Origin: Mesostigma viride
Taxonomy: Eukaryota; Streptophyta; Mesostigmatophyceae; Mesostigmatales; Mesostigmataceae
Assembly: GCA_009746045.1 (NCBI GenBank)
Contig: RPFO01000667.1
Location: forward strand, 2,997,273 to 3,061,272
Reading direction: 5' to 3'
Length of the DNA stretch: 64,000 nucleotides
A program made the position numbers and the translations under genes. The notes beneath the pieces are model-generated. The model searched no databases. It saw nothing but the letters and a program-made list of their open reading frames with translations, and was not told the DNA's origin. Of this stretch, positions 11,894 to 23,472 are shown piece by piece (the stretch's first letter is position 1; each line of letters opens with the position of its first letter).

Positions 11894-12093
11894 CTAAGAC
11901 TCGTAAGTCGGAGGTTCGAATCCCTGTGGTGACACGGGTATTTCCGAATACCGGAAGGAATCGATACCAGAAGGCCAAACGAAAGTGCCAGAAGGGAAAA
12001 TATGCCCGGTTGGAATATCGTTAAGACGAGATTCGGTACTGCAGTAGGCATCAGCGGCACGATAGATATCGGCCCCCACACTACGACGTTTTA
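11894..12093 (+). repeat. spacer S' with tRNA B-box-like motif
   Basis: Reverse complement of 11482-11685. On the plus strand it contains CTCGTAA followed by GGTTCGAATCC (about 11918), which fits an anticodon-loop-like and B-box-like order. No complete tRNA cloverleaf was found. Confidence 0.6.
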
Positions 12094-12306
12094 GTTATTA
12101 TAAATAGTGACGGAACCTTTTTGCCACTTGGGCAATTAGGTCCGTCACTATTTATCCGGCGAAAACCACTCGCCGGTATCAATTCCGCGCCACGTTCACG
12201 TGAACTTAACGCGGAATTGATACCGGCGAGTGGTTTTCGCCGGATAAATAGTGACGGACCTAATTGCCCAAGTGGCAAAAAGGTTCCGTCACTATTTATA
12301 ATAACT
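12094..12306. repeat. palindrome P, copy 3
   Basis: Centred near 12199. The right arm has the variant GTGAACTTAACGC, close to the mirror image of the variant in the left arm of copy 2. Confidence 0.9.
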
Positions 12307-12475
12307 GTGACTGCGTCACATGTCAGAGCATAAGTCCTCAGTGGGAGGGGAACATGGGATTAATCAATTAGTTAACATGTAACAGCGTTACGTGAGTATA
12401 AGTCCTCAGTACAGTAGAGTCGAGTGGGACTGAGCATGGGATGGAATGGATGAATTGGATGATGCTATCTATCTA
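12307..12475 (-). mobile_element. LINE-A 3' end with nested LINE-A-like insertion
   Basis: This continues the LINE-A 3' UTR interrupted by the palindromic element. A 74-bp piece at 12361-12434 from a variant subfamily (ACAGCGTTA instead of ACTGCGTCA) is flanked by CATGGGAT on both sides (12353-12360, 12435-12442). Confidence 0.65.
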
Positions 12476-12478
12476 TAT

Positions 12479-12663
12479 CTACGTAAGCCAGCCATAATTT
12501 AAATGCACAAGGCTACACATTCCCATCTCCATTCATATTCATCATCCTGAACGACTCGAAAACGCGGAAGACTGGATAACGTACTGTACGGCAGGCTCGA
12601 GCTACCATGGTCCGGATTCTGTTTCCCGATTTCTGGCCTGTGCTGGTTGTCTCGATCCTTGAT
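12479..12663 (-). repeat. dispersed repeat R1, partial copy
   Basis: Matches 9680-9860 with small insertions (for example GACTGGATAACGTACTGTACGGC). Confidence 0.7.
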
Positions 12664-13060
12664 ATTTAGTTCCTAGTTACAGGGTTGTATATATAGCTAG
12701 GCACCACGGCCCGATAACTATGAATGCCAAACTGGGTCACACGCAGAGTCCCGACTGACTTGGCGGTGGTCTCCTTCATCACTACTTGCCACCTGTCCTT
12801 GCGAGCCATCTGCCTCCATATAACAGACAAACCTGGAAGCTGCCCGGGTGTGTCAGAGCCCGTCTGGTGTCTAGGGTATAGCACATGTCCATTAATTAAT
12901 TAACACGTAACAGCGTTAGGTGAGCACAAGTCCTCAGTGGGATGGGATGGATGGAGGCTCATGGAGCTAATTTATAATTATAGGATAGGCAGATGTCCAT
13001 GCCTAGCCTAATAATCACGGAAAGTCCACGGCGTTCTTCTCCTTCATCCTATGTAGCTAG
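12664..13060 (-). mobile_element. LINE-A 3' fragments (two, adjoining)
   Basis: 12664-12889 matches the end of ORF2 and the 3' UTR. At 12890 a TTAATTAATTAA tail starts a second fragment of the ACAGCGTTA subfamily. The frames are degraded. Confidence 0.6.
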
Positions 13061-13154
13061 CTTCAAGGGCATGGAAAGCGTTAATTTTACAAGTTTTAGT
13101 GACGTAGATGTGCTGGAGCATGGAGCATGGACGCGAAAAGAATGCACCCATTTG

Positions 13155-14430
13155 GGTAAGCTTTCAATTGTTGTGTCCTGTCCCCATATCTGTTATATAT
13201 TGTCGTGGATCAAGTCCTGCGCCAGGCATGTGCGCGCTTTGCCGGCCAGGGGTTCGAGCTTGGCTTGGACATCCTTCATAATAGTGAACGAGCGCAGCAA
13301 GGGCGGCGGTGGCCCTGTTTACTGCCTGTCCGACCTGATCTATGCGGATGATACCGCCCTCATCGAACGCCCCGAGCACATTCAGACCTGGCTGGACTGT
13401 CTGGGCTTGGACGGAGGCGCGGGCATGGTGGGGCTGGAGATTATCGTCAAAATAGAGGCGATGGTGATTGGTGCTACCAGTCGCCCGCCGCTCCCACGGC
13501 CAGCTGCTAGATGGGACTGAGGTACCATATTCCGTGATCGCTTCAAACTGCTGGGGAGCATGCTCCCCAACACTGCCGACAATGTGGACACCCGCATCGG
13601 CCTGGCCTGGGCCAGGCTCCGCTCGCTCAACACCTACTGGCACTCGAAGGACCTTGGCGAGGACCGCAAGCGCGTGCGGTCCTGGTCCTCACGGTGCTCA
13701 CATACGGCGCCGAGGCATGGATGGCGCTTGTCCGTGAGCGTCCAATGGACGCTCACGGACAAGCTGGTTGATCACCCGGCTGAACGGCACAGTATACCGT
13801 GTATCTACTAGGATGCTTCGACAGGTCCTGAATATTGGGTTTTCCACGCATAGGTCGCTAGAATCTTTGTATAAGGGTATGCCCCGTATTACGGTTGAGA
13901 TTAGGCCGCGTTACTAGGATAGCATTTGTAGGACATCCTGCTCAAAACAGTCAGGTAGACACCGCCCTTATAAAGTGGTCTGGCCGGCCCCCATGCAGCG
14001 GCTTGGTCAGCCAGGGTGGCATATCCTGACCTGGCCTGGCCCCAAGGACAAGCCCCGCATGGCGGGTAGACCTGCCATGAACTATACAGATCAGTTGCTG
14101 CCCGACCTAGTGGTCCCATCCCAGTTTGAACACCGCATTTCATCCCTCTCTCTTAATTGCTTGGATTGCTATTCAGGACAAGAAGAGGTGGCAGACCATT
14201 GTCCAGGCCCACACGCCAGCCCCCCTGGGCAACCCCCCCCCCCCCAGGAGGAAATGGCGCTTTGCTGAGTAGAATGGATTTTTGCAGCTTATTAGATTCG
14301 ATTAGCTTAGTTAGAGTTAGCTTAGTTAGTTTTCGCGGCTCCGCCCACCCCCACCCATCAGCTATGGAATATATACGTCCTACATGATGATCTCCTGATG
14401 GCTGACTCATGTTATAATTTAATTTGAATT
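13155..14430 (+). pseudogene. LINE-C reverse transcriptase 3' fragment
   Basis: The translation shows YADDTALIE (RT active-site box), WLDCLGL, then after a frameshift LLGSMLPNTADNVDTRIG and a C-terminal segment DLVVPSQFEHRISSLSL. It is homologous to the minus-strand LINE-C at 52640-54100. Several frameshifts and an in-frame stop make it non-functional. The end (TCATGTTATAATTTAATTT) matches the LINE-C 3' terminus. Confidence 0.75.
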
Positions 14431-14659
14431 TTTAATTTTTTTTTTTTACAATTGTTACTACTAACTATAGTGCGTAGCTACACTTAAATTACCAATAGCC
14501 TGCACATCGGTACCACTAAATTATTTATTTATTTATTTAATTAATTAGTTAATTAATTAATTAATTAATTAACACGTAACAGCGTTAGGTGAGCATAAGT
14601 CCTCAGTACAGTCGAGTGGGATGGGATGGGATGGGATGGATGGAGCTATCTATCTAAGA

Positions 14660-17600
14660 CCTAGTTACGGGGTTGTGGCACCACGGCCCGAATCACTGTA
14701 AATGCCATACTCGGTCACACGCGGAGCCCCCACTGACTTGGGGGTGGTTGCCTTCATTACCAGTACCTGCCACCTATCCTTGCGAACCATCTGCCTCCAG
14801 ATGACAGACATGCCAGGGGGCTGCCCTGGCGTGAGCCCATTGCGACGTGAGTAACACATATCCATGCCTAGCCTATCCCGGAAGGTCCACGGCTGGCCGG
14901 GTGGCGCCCCGGCCGCGATTGGCCCGGGGCACGCCATGTGAGAACAAAACGCCCAGGTTGGGCGGGTTAGCTTGGTGCCTGCTGAGCTAATATCCATTGT
15001 GCCTGACTGATCTGTGCGTGCGAGGTGCCCGGCGATCGAGGCCCAGGCGCCTAGCTGTGCCTAATAATATGGGAAGCATATTATGGTAAATCAGCATACA
15101 AATCCTCATGGCTAATGTGCAGGCTAAATGGTATATTGAGCACACTACGTAGCATCGTGGTGACTGCGCCGTCGAGTTGCTGCTCCAACTCCTGCGTCAG
15201 CGTCCACGTCTCGGCTCCATAGGTCAGGGTCGTCAAGATGATGACCTAGCTTGAAGAGGTCGCGTTTGACAGTCCGGGGTAGGGCGGGGTTGCTCCACCA
15301 GCGACGGTGCTTGTGGAGCTGTGCCCAGGCCATACCAATCCGGGTTGTCATGTCGATCGTCCTCCCAGTCGGGGAGCCAGCTGCCGAGCAGCTTGAAGCG
15401 ACTGGAAGCGGGTAAGGGCACTGGGGTCGAGTCGTCTAATGAGGCGGAGCTCAGGGGGCCGGCCGGGGGCGGCCAGGCCGAGGGCCATGGCTTCCGTCTT
15501 GGGGCTGGTTTCGAGGCCAACCTGAGCTCGGGCCTCGAGAGCCAGGCAGTCTAACCAAAGTTGGGCAGAATCCAGCTGCTCAATGAGCGTGATGTCGTAG
15601 GCATAAATAAGCTCAGCGAGTAAATTCTGCGTGTTAGTCGGCCCCCCTTCCCCGGGCTCGTTCTGAAATTATCGCGAGGCAAGGGGCACGGCCAGCAATG
15701 CTTAGTAGCAAAGCGGGCACGTGCTTGGCGCACGACAATAATCCACTACAGTAACGAACAGGTACGGTGACGGGACGCAGCCCTGCCATGGACGCCTGTC
15801 TGCAGTGGACATGGCGGGGTAGTGCCGTACGTGTTGAGTGCGCACCGAGGTGGTGGACCCCTCATACAGCAAGCGGATGACAGCAATTACATATCAGGGG
15901 GGTGCCCCGGGACGCGAGCGCGGGCGAGAATTAACGGCCCATTTGAAGAGCGTCCCAGAGTACAGTGTCGACTGCCTTGATAAAGTCGACGAAGATTAAG
16001 ATGGCGGGAGACTCTGACCAGGCTGCAGGAGTGCGATCTCCTCAAACTATGAGACGGCGCGCGACGAAGATGGCCATGACGGTGTTGCTACCAGGCCGGA
16101 ACCCCAGTTGGCTTTCCCCCAAGTGACGGTCGAGAGCAGAACGAAGGCGGTTGAGGATCATGCGCATGAACAACTTGAGCGCGGCGCTCTGGATGCAGAC
16201 TCCTCGGTAGTTGGCGGGGTCGTCAGGAGAACCTTCGTTTTTGTAGAGCATCACCCGGAAGCTGACAGTGTTGCCATTCAGGGATAGGCGGGGCGTCAGC
16301 CAGCAGAAGCCGGTTGCAAGACGTCGAGCAGAAACTGCGTGAGCGCCGCCAGTTTAACCACCGGTGCGGGGCCGCTGGTCGGGACCAACGGCAGCGTAGA
16401 AGCGGAGCTGGCGGGCGGCGGTGCGTAACTGGGTCTCCGTGAACGGCGGTAGCTCGTCAGGGTCGACCAGGGGTGCCGAAAGTCAGGGGGCCCGAAGGAG
16501 GCGGTACGTGGTAGTCCGATTCGGCGCCGGCGGGTGGCTTGGGCGGGGCCGGGACACCCGCCGCCAGCGCCGGACGGGCGGCCGCCAACGGACCAAGCGG
16601 CGGGGGGGGCTGGGGGGCACCAAGCAGCCGAGACTGGGAGGAGTACCAGAGGTCCAGCTGCTGTTGTGGCGAACCCGGCAGCGTCCATCATTGTCGCGGT
16701 AATGTCGCGCAGGGCCTGCCTGGCCTGGATGACGGCAGGGAGCCGATTCAGGCTGGTGAACTGGGGCGGGCGCCGGGGAGGCAGTAGGGTCTCAGCTGCG
16801 TGCAGCTTGCCAGCGAGGTGCCGGAGGGCAGCGGTCGGGCCGGCGGCGGTCACTGAGATGGGTCTGGCAGCCCGCGAGGTCCAGCGCGTCGACGAACGTC
16901 TCCGCGGCGCGCTTATGGGCGAGATTGTCGGGGAAGCCCTCCAGAGCTTCGTCAGATTTCTCAAGCAACTGTAGTTTGCGCAAATCAGGTGGGGCCACGC
17001 AGTTACAAACATCGATTCCTACGGAATCGACACTAAGCGCTTAGTGTCGATTCCGTAGGAATCGATGTTTATAACTAAAACTTTTGCTTACGCGTCTAGG
17101 GGAGTGCGAGGGGAAGCGCAGGCGGATGCGGGCGGTTACAAGGCGACGATCTGAACGCACCAGAGGGGTCTCGATCGTGTGAGCGGGCAGCTGGTACAGA
17201 TCCTTGGTGGTGCTTGCCGGCGGACTACAACATAGTCAAGGCAGCGTTGCATGAGCACCGGTGAGAGCAATGTGCGTGACCAATAATTTCAGCATGACCA
17301 TGTGGTAGGCGAGACTTGGCAGCCACCAAATCACATGATGAAAGCAAATCAGCGAAAACTTAGGCGAGTGTTGCCATTGGGATCCGTACCCATGATGCAG
17401 CTGGGCGGCGTGCTGACATCCGCCCGTACCGGGTGGAAGCGTGGCGTTGGCGTCCAGGAGCAGCGCCAGGTAGTTGCGACCAGGGGTCGAGTTCGCCAGT
17501 TTCTCCAGCTCAGCGAAGAAGGTGCGACGATCTGGTTCAGGATGGCCGGAATGTGGTGCGTAACCGACGCCCACTGTCAGGGCGAAGGTCGAGTGACCTT

Positions 17601-17960
17601 CCACGGAATGAAAAGTTGCGACAAAGAAGCGAGCGTTGACCAGCTTGGGCTCGCCCATGTGGCGCACGGCAATTAGCGGGGAGCAGAGGAGGCCAACGCT
17701 GCCGTTGCCAGTGCCGTCCCCTCCACCATACTGTAATTAAACCGCCAGCCGTCGATGTTGTCAGCATCAAGGCTCAGTGGTCGGTCCGCGGGCCGAAGCT
17801 GTGCGCCGGTCGGTTCTTGGACTCCCAGGATAGCGATGTTGTTGTCGATGCATGCAGTGAGCCAATGAGGTTGGAGACACTGACAATCGTCACGGCGGAG
17901 GCAGTGACAACGGCCAGCATCTGGCTGTAGCGTGCGAGCATTGAAGGTGGCGAGGACCAT
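14660..17960 (-). pseudogene. LINE-A ORF2, endonuclease plus reverse transcriptase
   Basis: The start is taken at MVLATFNARTL (17960), matching MALTTFDVRTL of LINE-C. Endonuclease landmarks are ILGVQEPTG, VGVGYAPHSG and LLLDANATLPPG. The RT begins LYKNEGSPDDPANYRG with LGFRPGSNTVMAIFVA. The YADD region near 15600 and the thumb region are split among frames. A functional copy would combine APE-like nicking and target-primed reverse transcription; this copy cannot. Confidence 0.8.
17001..17076. mobile_element. 76-bp perfect-type palindrome inside LINE-A
   Basis: A near-perfect inverted repeat about TAAGCGCTTA (centre 17038). Its ends AGTTA..TAACT resemble the ends of the element at 11268-12306, so it may belong to the same fold-back family. 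No clear target duplication is seen. Confidence 0.7.
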
Positions 17961-18049
17961 GGGGGCGCGTTGTCACCAAAGAGCGGGGGGGTGCGGGCGG
18001 GGGTGGGGGCAGGGGTGGAGCAGGGTGGTGATGGGGGTGGAGGTGGTGG

Positions 18050-19827
18050 TGAGGGGGAGGTGGCGGGGGAAGGAGGACTTATGCTTGCAATCACCGTCTC
18101 GATTAATTCTTCCTGCCAGCGCGTCGAGGCGACGCCGACGGTTGGCTCGGGTGGCCAGGTGGTATGATTCTGCGTCTGCGCGCATAAGGAAAGCTTGCAG
18201 TCGTAGGAGGTTTCGAAGGCGGCCGCGCGAGGCGGGGCGAGCCTGGCACACTGCCGACCCGTTGCTCTCTCTCCGACGGCCCGGGGGCTGCGAAGGCAAA
18301 GGGGCGGGAAGGGGAGTTAGGCAGATCCCACTGCTAATGCCGCGAGTCCGCGGGGCCGGGAGCATCGTCATTGATTTATATTGGGGACGTTGGGCTCGGG
18401 GGCATTGACGCGGACATATTTAGTGGGACGACTGGAGCCGGCAGCCATACCTCCTCGATCATAGACACCGCGACGATGGGCGAGGGGCGCAGTGGCTGTA
18501 GCTGTTGGCGATGGCGATGCATGCCGAGGGTTCGGGCACGGTGGTGTCCATGGGGGTCACCGACGTCGGCGGCAGGTCCTGGCCATTGAGGCGGACGATG
18601 AAGACGCCATTGACCAGCCGGACATAGGCGCTGCACCGTAGCGCCGGGTTAGCTGCCTTGGCCGCGCGGGCTTGGTGGACCTCTGGCCGGTTTAGGGCCG
18701 CATCCCGGGCCGCGAGCTGTTCCGGAGTATAGTAGTCGTCCATGCTTAGATCGTTTTTCTGCAGCAGGGCCCGGCGAGATTTCAGCACCAGCATGCATTT
18801 TGTCCTCCTTACGGTGGAATTCCACCAGGACAGGGGCAGCGGGGCCGCCGAGCCTGCGTGCCTGGCGGATGCCGACATTGTGGGACACGCCGAGCTTGCC
18901 CGGGAAGTGGTCGCCACGGAGGTAGGTACCCAAGCTTGCATCCTTGACAGTCGTGGGGACGCCACGTACCACATTACTGCTTGAGCGTGAGGGACGTTTG
19001 TTCATCGCATCCAATGTGCTCTCTTTGACCGCCGTTTTGATGGTGTGGAGCAGCTCCGAGGAAGACTGGAGCGCAGCTGCATAGGTGGTCGTGGCAGGGG
19101 TAGGGAGCGTAGCGAGCTGTTGCTGGATATATATTGTGCAGGAACTGCTGTTGCTGCTGGAGGCTGGCCTCCATGTTGGCGACGGGTAGCGCGGAGGGGG
19201 GTGTCGGCGAGCTGGAAAGGGGTGGTGAGTTGGTGGAGGGCGCTTTCGAGGGCAGCTTAGAGGAGGGGGCGGGTGTTGACGATGCAGGTGTGGGCGACCT
19301 GTGAAGCGGTAATATCCATGGCGGCGGCGACAGTGGGATCAATGGCCCCCTGTTCGTGGGAAGCCATGACGAAGCGTTCAAGGCTCACTGTTGGTATATA
19401 AGGCGAGAGCAGCACGTCCAGAAGACAGCGAGGCAAAGGTCGACAGCGCTAGGATCGGTGTCGAGGAAATCCTGTAGGTGAGTAACCTGTTGGTTGCAGC
19501 CCCGAATCTCGTAGCCGTGCTTGGCGGCAAGGTTCAGGATGGTAAACGCAGCAGCTCAGGGCAAGTGCATGATGGCGTTGAGGCCTGGCCACTTGCCAGG
19601 CAAAAACTCGGCAGCTTCCTCGAGCGTAAGGGGCTCCTCGCGAGAATCCATAGCAGGGTCGCTGTGCGGTGGAGCGATAGGGTGGAGCGGCAGGATGCGC
19701 ACCATAATATGTAGTGTCCGGCGTATCATGCGAGGGGGATGTCAACGAGGCCTTGGCGTCAGGGGCCAGCTCAGTGGTGCAGGGCGGCGGAGGCCTGAGA
19801 TGGTTGGGAGGAAACGGATTCTGCCAT
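18050..19827 (-). pseudogene. LINE-A ORF1-like region
   Basis: It starts around MAESVSSQPSQASAAL (19827), followed by frameshifts. A conserved stretch LLQKNDLSMDDYYTPEQLAA near 18740-18700 parallels LLKDTPISMDEDYCTPAQLA of LINE-C. The region is Pro/Ala-rich. It is probably the nucleic-acid-binding ORF1 protein; no zinc knuckle is seen. Confidence 0.6.
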
Positions 19828-19933
19828 AGCTGTCGGGGAGAAATACGATATTTGCTGGGCAGGCCGGCCGGCTGGTCCCAGTAACTTCTGAAATCTTGGG
19901 CGATGGCGGCAGAAAATGGTATCAGCCTTGTCC

Positions 19934-21873
19934 GTCTTTAACCCGTTTTTTTTTTTTTTTTTTTAGAACGCGATATACTGCGTTGTAAGCTATTTATAGA
20001 ACACGTCATAACATCTAGGGAACTTTTTTTCATAGTCATGTGTATACTTTCCTGAAAGCCCATAAATCTAAAGATTTTTTGAGCTACTCAGACCTACAAA
20101 ATGCTAATTTATTAGAGATATACGCTGGTTTGAATACAGGGGGGTCTGACCATGACCGCGGTTTGTTGACCATAGGTCACAAGTCATGTGCTTATTCACA
20201 AATGGTTCATTGAAAAAATCTGGCTTCTTGCACGAGATATGGGCAACATATGCAGGCTCTGTGGAACAAAACTCAGGCACTTGGGCCACTGGAGCTATTT
20301 TTCATTAGCATCACAAACACAACGCAGTAAAACGCAGTGGGAAAAATGAGAGCCATTCACAACATGACGCAACGACTCGAGCCCCATAAAAAGGGCCATA
20401 ATGAGCTAGGAGGGTCAAAACGTTGAAAATAGGTGTTGTATAAGTTATACAGCATCAAACATGCATCAAACAATGATCATGACTGGATGACCTAATATGG
20501 CTGAATCAGGCAGCCATAGCCAAAGCATCATCCACTCTCACAACGTGTTGAGCACATGCCTCATGGGAAGGGAGGTGCTAGGTTTTCATTCCATGAGGTG
20601 TGTAATACTGAAAGAAAGAGGCACGTGTAAATTGTAATGCAAGGCTTGGATAGGTTGAGTGATCCATGAACTTACATGTGCACAGGCAAAGATGACGCTG
20701 GAATGCATGCTAGCAAATGGTGGCAAGATGCTAACAACACATGATTATACACCATGATTATGGGCACCTAGCTGATCTTCTTGCACAATCAACGCAGCAG
20801 TATAAACCATCAATACCGAATCCTCACGATATATGCACGGATTGACGACGTATAATATACAGCACCTAAATACTGCACAACTGCAACAGTGCTATGGCTG
20901 ACATGCAAGCACGTCGAGTAGGATGGCGGTCTTAGAGAGGCTGGGCAGACGGTCGGTAGAAATAAGTGGAAAACTGGCAGAAACTAGGTAGAAACACGAT
21001 GTACTGACGCCTGCAAGCAATATTGAGCCGGTGGCAGACGCCATTTCCAGGAAAATGCAGCATACCGTAGCAATAGCCACGGTCACGCCTTACGCTATTT
21101 GCAGGCACCATCATGCCCGGAGCTACCCAAAAAAAGTCTGCACAAATCTCGGTTTAGCCGAGAGTCCGGGCGTTCAGAATGAATCAACATGTGCTAAGAA
21201 GTCGAAACACCATGGAAATACCAAGCATGGTGCCGCAGCAGACCCGAGTCTTGCTGTAATAATATGTATGCCGGTTTCCAGGGTTTCCGCATGCATGAAA
21301 GTTGGGTGAGAAACTGGAAAAATCTACCTTTCCTTTGCCCCAGTACCTCAACAAACTCGTAGAAACCTAATTATCAACCTTTGAACGCATCATCATCAAG
21401 GAGACAACCAGCGCAGGCCAGAAATCGGGAGAATCCGGACCATGGTAGCTCGAGCCTGCCGTTATCTTGTCTGCGTGTTCGAGTCGTTCAGGATGATGAA
21501 GCCTTTGAACGCATCATCATGGTCGTGCCACCCAACACTGAGCCACTGAAATTCGCGCAAAAACTGGCGAGATCTACCTGCCGCCATCGCCGTCGTCTTC
21601 ACCTTCGTCCCGCAAAAATGCCTGATTTCAGTGGTACATATTTTGATCCTGATTATATGATCCATATTTGTTTGCAGCTGTCACAAAAAAATCAAAAAAA
21701 TACCAGGATTTTTTCTTGAGTTCTACGGGATGTAAGGAGGCCGTCCACCGAGTTTCAGACCGAAAATCTCGTATCTACTGTGTCTGCCACGTGTCAGATT
21801 ACAACGCGATACATCGCGTTCGAACCCTACAACGCGATACACCGCGTTGTAAAAAAACACGGGTTAAAAGACG
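19934..21873. mobile_element. 1.9-kb non-autonomous element with terminal inverted repeats
   Basis: The left end GTCTTTAACCCG plus a poly-T run and AGAACGCGATATACTGCGTTGTA (19934-19986) mirrors the right end at 21801-21873 (ACAACGCGATACACCGCGTTGT, an A-run, CGGGTTAAAAGAC). The interior has no transposase and includes a piece of repeat R1 (21400-21500). No target duplication was identified. Confidence 0.65.
21400..21500 (+). repeat. dispersed repeat R1, fragment
   Basis: Matches 39318-39420, from AAGGAGACAACCAGCGCAGG to CAGGATGATGAA. Confidence 0.7.
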
Positions 21874-21903
21874 AGTCTAATGCAACCAACCCGGTACCAC
21901 TTA

Positions 21904-23168
21904 ATTAATTAATTAATTAATTAATTAATTAATAGACACGTGAGCATAAGTCCTCAGTGGGAGGGGAACATGGGATGGAATAGATGGTGTAAGCTATCTA
22001 GGTCCTAGTTACAGGGGTGTGGGCACCGCGGCCCGAATCGCTATGAATGCCACACGTGGTCACACACGGAGCCCCCACAGGCTTGGGGGTGGTCGCCTTC
22101 ATCACTACTTGCCATCTATCCTTGCGCACCATCTGCCTCCATATTACAGACAAACCAGGAGGCTGCCCGGGTGTGAGACCGTCACGTCTAGTGTAGCACA
22201 TGTCCATGCCGAGTCTATCACGAAAAGTCCATGGGTGGCGGCCCTGCCGCGCGCGGCCGGGGGCACGCCAGGTGAGGACATATCGCCCAGGCTGGGCGGG
22301 CTTGGTGCCAGCTAGTCTATCGGATGTATCTACCTGATCTGTGCGGGCCAGGTGCCCGGCTAGGCCCAGGCGCCGGTGCCTAATAATGTGGGAAACATAG
22401 GGCAAATCAGCGTACAAATCCTCATTACCAATGTGCAAACCAATGGGGATGTTAAGGGCCTTGCGCAGCATCTTGGTGACGGCGCCGTCGAGTCGTTGCT
22501 CCAGCTCCTGCGTCAGTGTCCAGGTCTCGGCGCCGTAGGTCAGGATCGTCAGAATGACGACCTTGAAGAGGTCACGCTTGACGATCCGGGGTAGGGCGGG
22601 GTTGCTCCACCAGCGGCGGTGGTCATGGAGGTGCGCCCACGCCATGCCGATCCGTGTCGTCATGTCGTCCTCGCAGTCGGGAAGCCAACTGCCGAGCAGC
22701 TTGAAGCGGCCGGAAGGAGGGTAGTTGACCTCGGCATCGTCTAAGAGGCGGAGTGTGGGTGGGGGCCCTGCCATGCCGAGGGCCAGGGCCTCCATTTTGG
22801 GGCTGATTTCTAGACGCAGTCACGTGTCTATTAATTAATTAATTAATTCTAGACCAACCGCCCGAGCCTCGAGCGCCAGGCAGTCCAGCCAAAGTTGGGC
22901 AGACTCCGGCTTCTCGATGAGCGTGATGTCCTCGGCATAAATGAGGTAAGCTAGTAAATTCTGCTTGTTAGTCGGCCCCCCTTCTCCAAGCTCGTTCGTG
23001 ATCGCTAGGCCAGGGGCACGGCCTGCAATGCTAGCAAAGCGAGCACGTGCCTGGCGCATAACATAATCCACTACAATAATAAACAGGTACGGCGACAGGA
23101 CGCAACCCTGCTAGATGCCGGTCTGCAGTGGGCATGGCGGGGTAATGCCGTGTGGTGGCTTTCAATCA
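21904..23168 (-). mobile_element. young LINE-A insertion, 5' truncated
   Basis: A 13-bp direct repeat CCGGTACCACTTA (21891-21903 and 23169-23181) flanks it. In minus orientation it holds RT from about the QGCVLSP region, the Y-A-D/E-D box, the whole thumb and C-terminus (frame 22795-21998), then the 3' UTR and an (ATTA)n tail. The perfect target duplication and long frames indicate recent arrival. The catalytic box reads YAEDITL here instead of YADDITL. Confidence 0.88.
22815..22846 (+). mobile_element. 32-bp LINE-A tail insertion inside LINE-A
   Basis: The insert starts CGCAGTCACGTGTC and ends in four TTAA units, flanked by TTCTAGA (22808-22814 and 22847-22853). The related copy at 7590-8526 has the empty site (GGTCTAGAAATC), proving an insertion. 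It consists only of the LINE 3' terminus. Confidence 0.85.
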
Positions 23169-23472
23169 CCGGTACCACTTACGCCAGCATAAACTTGGCC
23201 ACAGGAGGGAAGAGGCGTTCTAGTTGCTCGGGCAACGCACTCACAGCACGCCATCGCAAGTACCCTCCGAGTAGTTACTTCTAGCAGATCCCCAGCACGC
23301 AGACACTGAGTATTTCAACAACCCGGTAGCTACTTGCATCAACGCATCAACCCCAGACCGCTAAGTGTGCTGGGTGCGCTCACTATCGAAGGTAGCCTTA
23401 TTTCGACCACTGTTACTGTCATGGTTTGGAGCACAGACTCGTGATAATCGATAAGAAGAAAACCACGCGGTG

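Larger units (their letters stand above)
11268..12306. mobile_element. nested palindromic fold-back element
   Basis: Three copies of a palindrome of about 208 bp (P) alternate with a spacer of about 205 bp (S) and its reverse complement (S'), in the order P-S-P-S'-P. The whole unit is therefore one large palindrome centred near 11788. P centres lie at about 11375, 11788 and 12199. It interrupts a LINE-A 3' end: the LINE sequence CACGTGACTGCGTCAC is split, with GTGA on both sides (11264-11267 and 12307-12310), which suggests a 4-bp target duplication. Outer ends read AGTTATTATAAATAGTGACGG inverted. Reading frames in all directions are by-products of the symmetry. Confidence 0.88.
14520..19925 (-). 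mobile_element. nearly full-length LINE-A, decayed
   Basis: Reading on the minus strand: an ORF1-like region (about 19827-18050), APE-type endonuclease and linker (17960-16300), RT (16254-15140), ORF2 C-terminus and 3' UTR (to about 14600), and a long TTAATTAA/TTTA tail (14520-14575). A 76-bp palindrome sits between endonuclease and linker. It has many frameshifts. The 5' end borders the element at 19934. Confidence 0.8.

Noticed and set aside
11239-12333. Several 60-140 codon ORFs with the same protein on both strands
   Set aside because: The identity on both strands is caused by the palindromes; there is no start or splice context.
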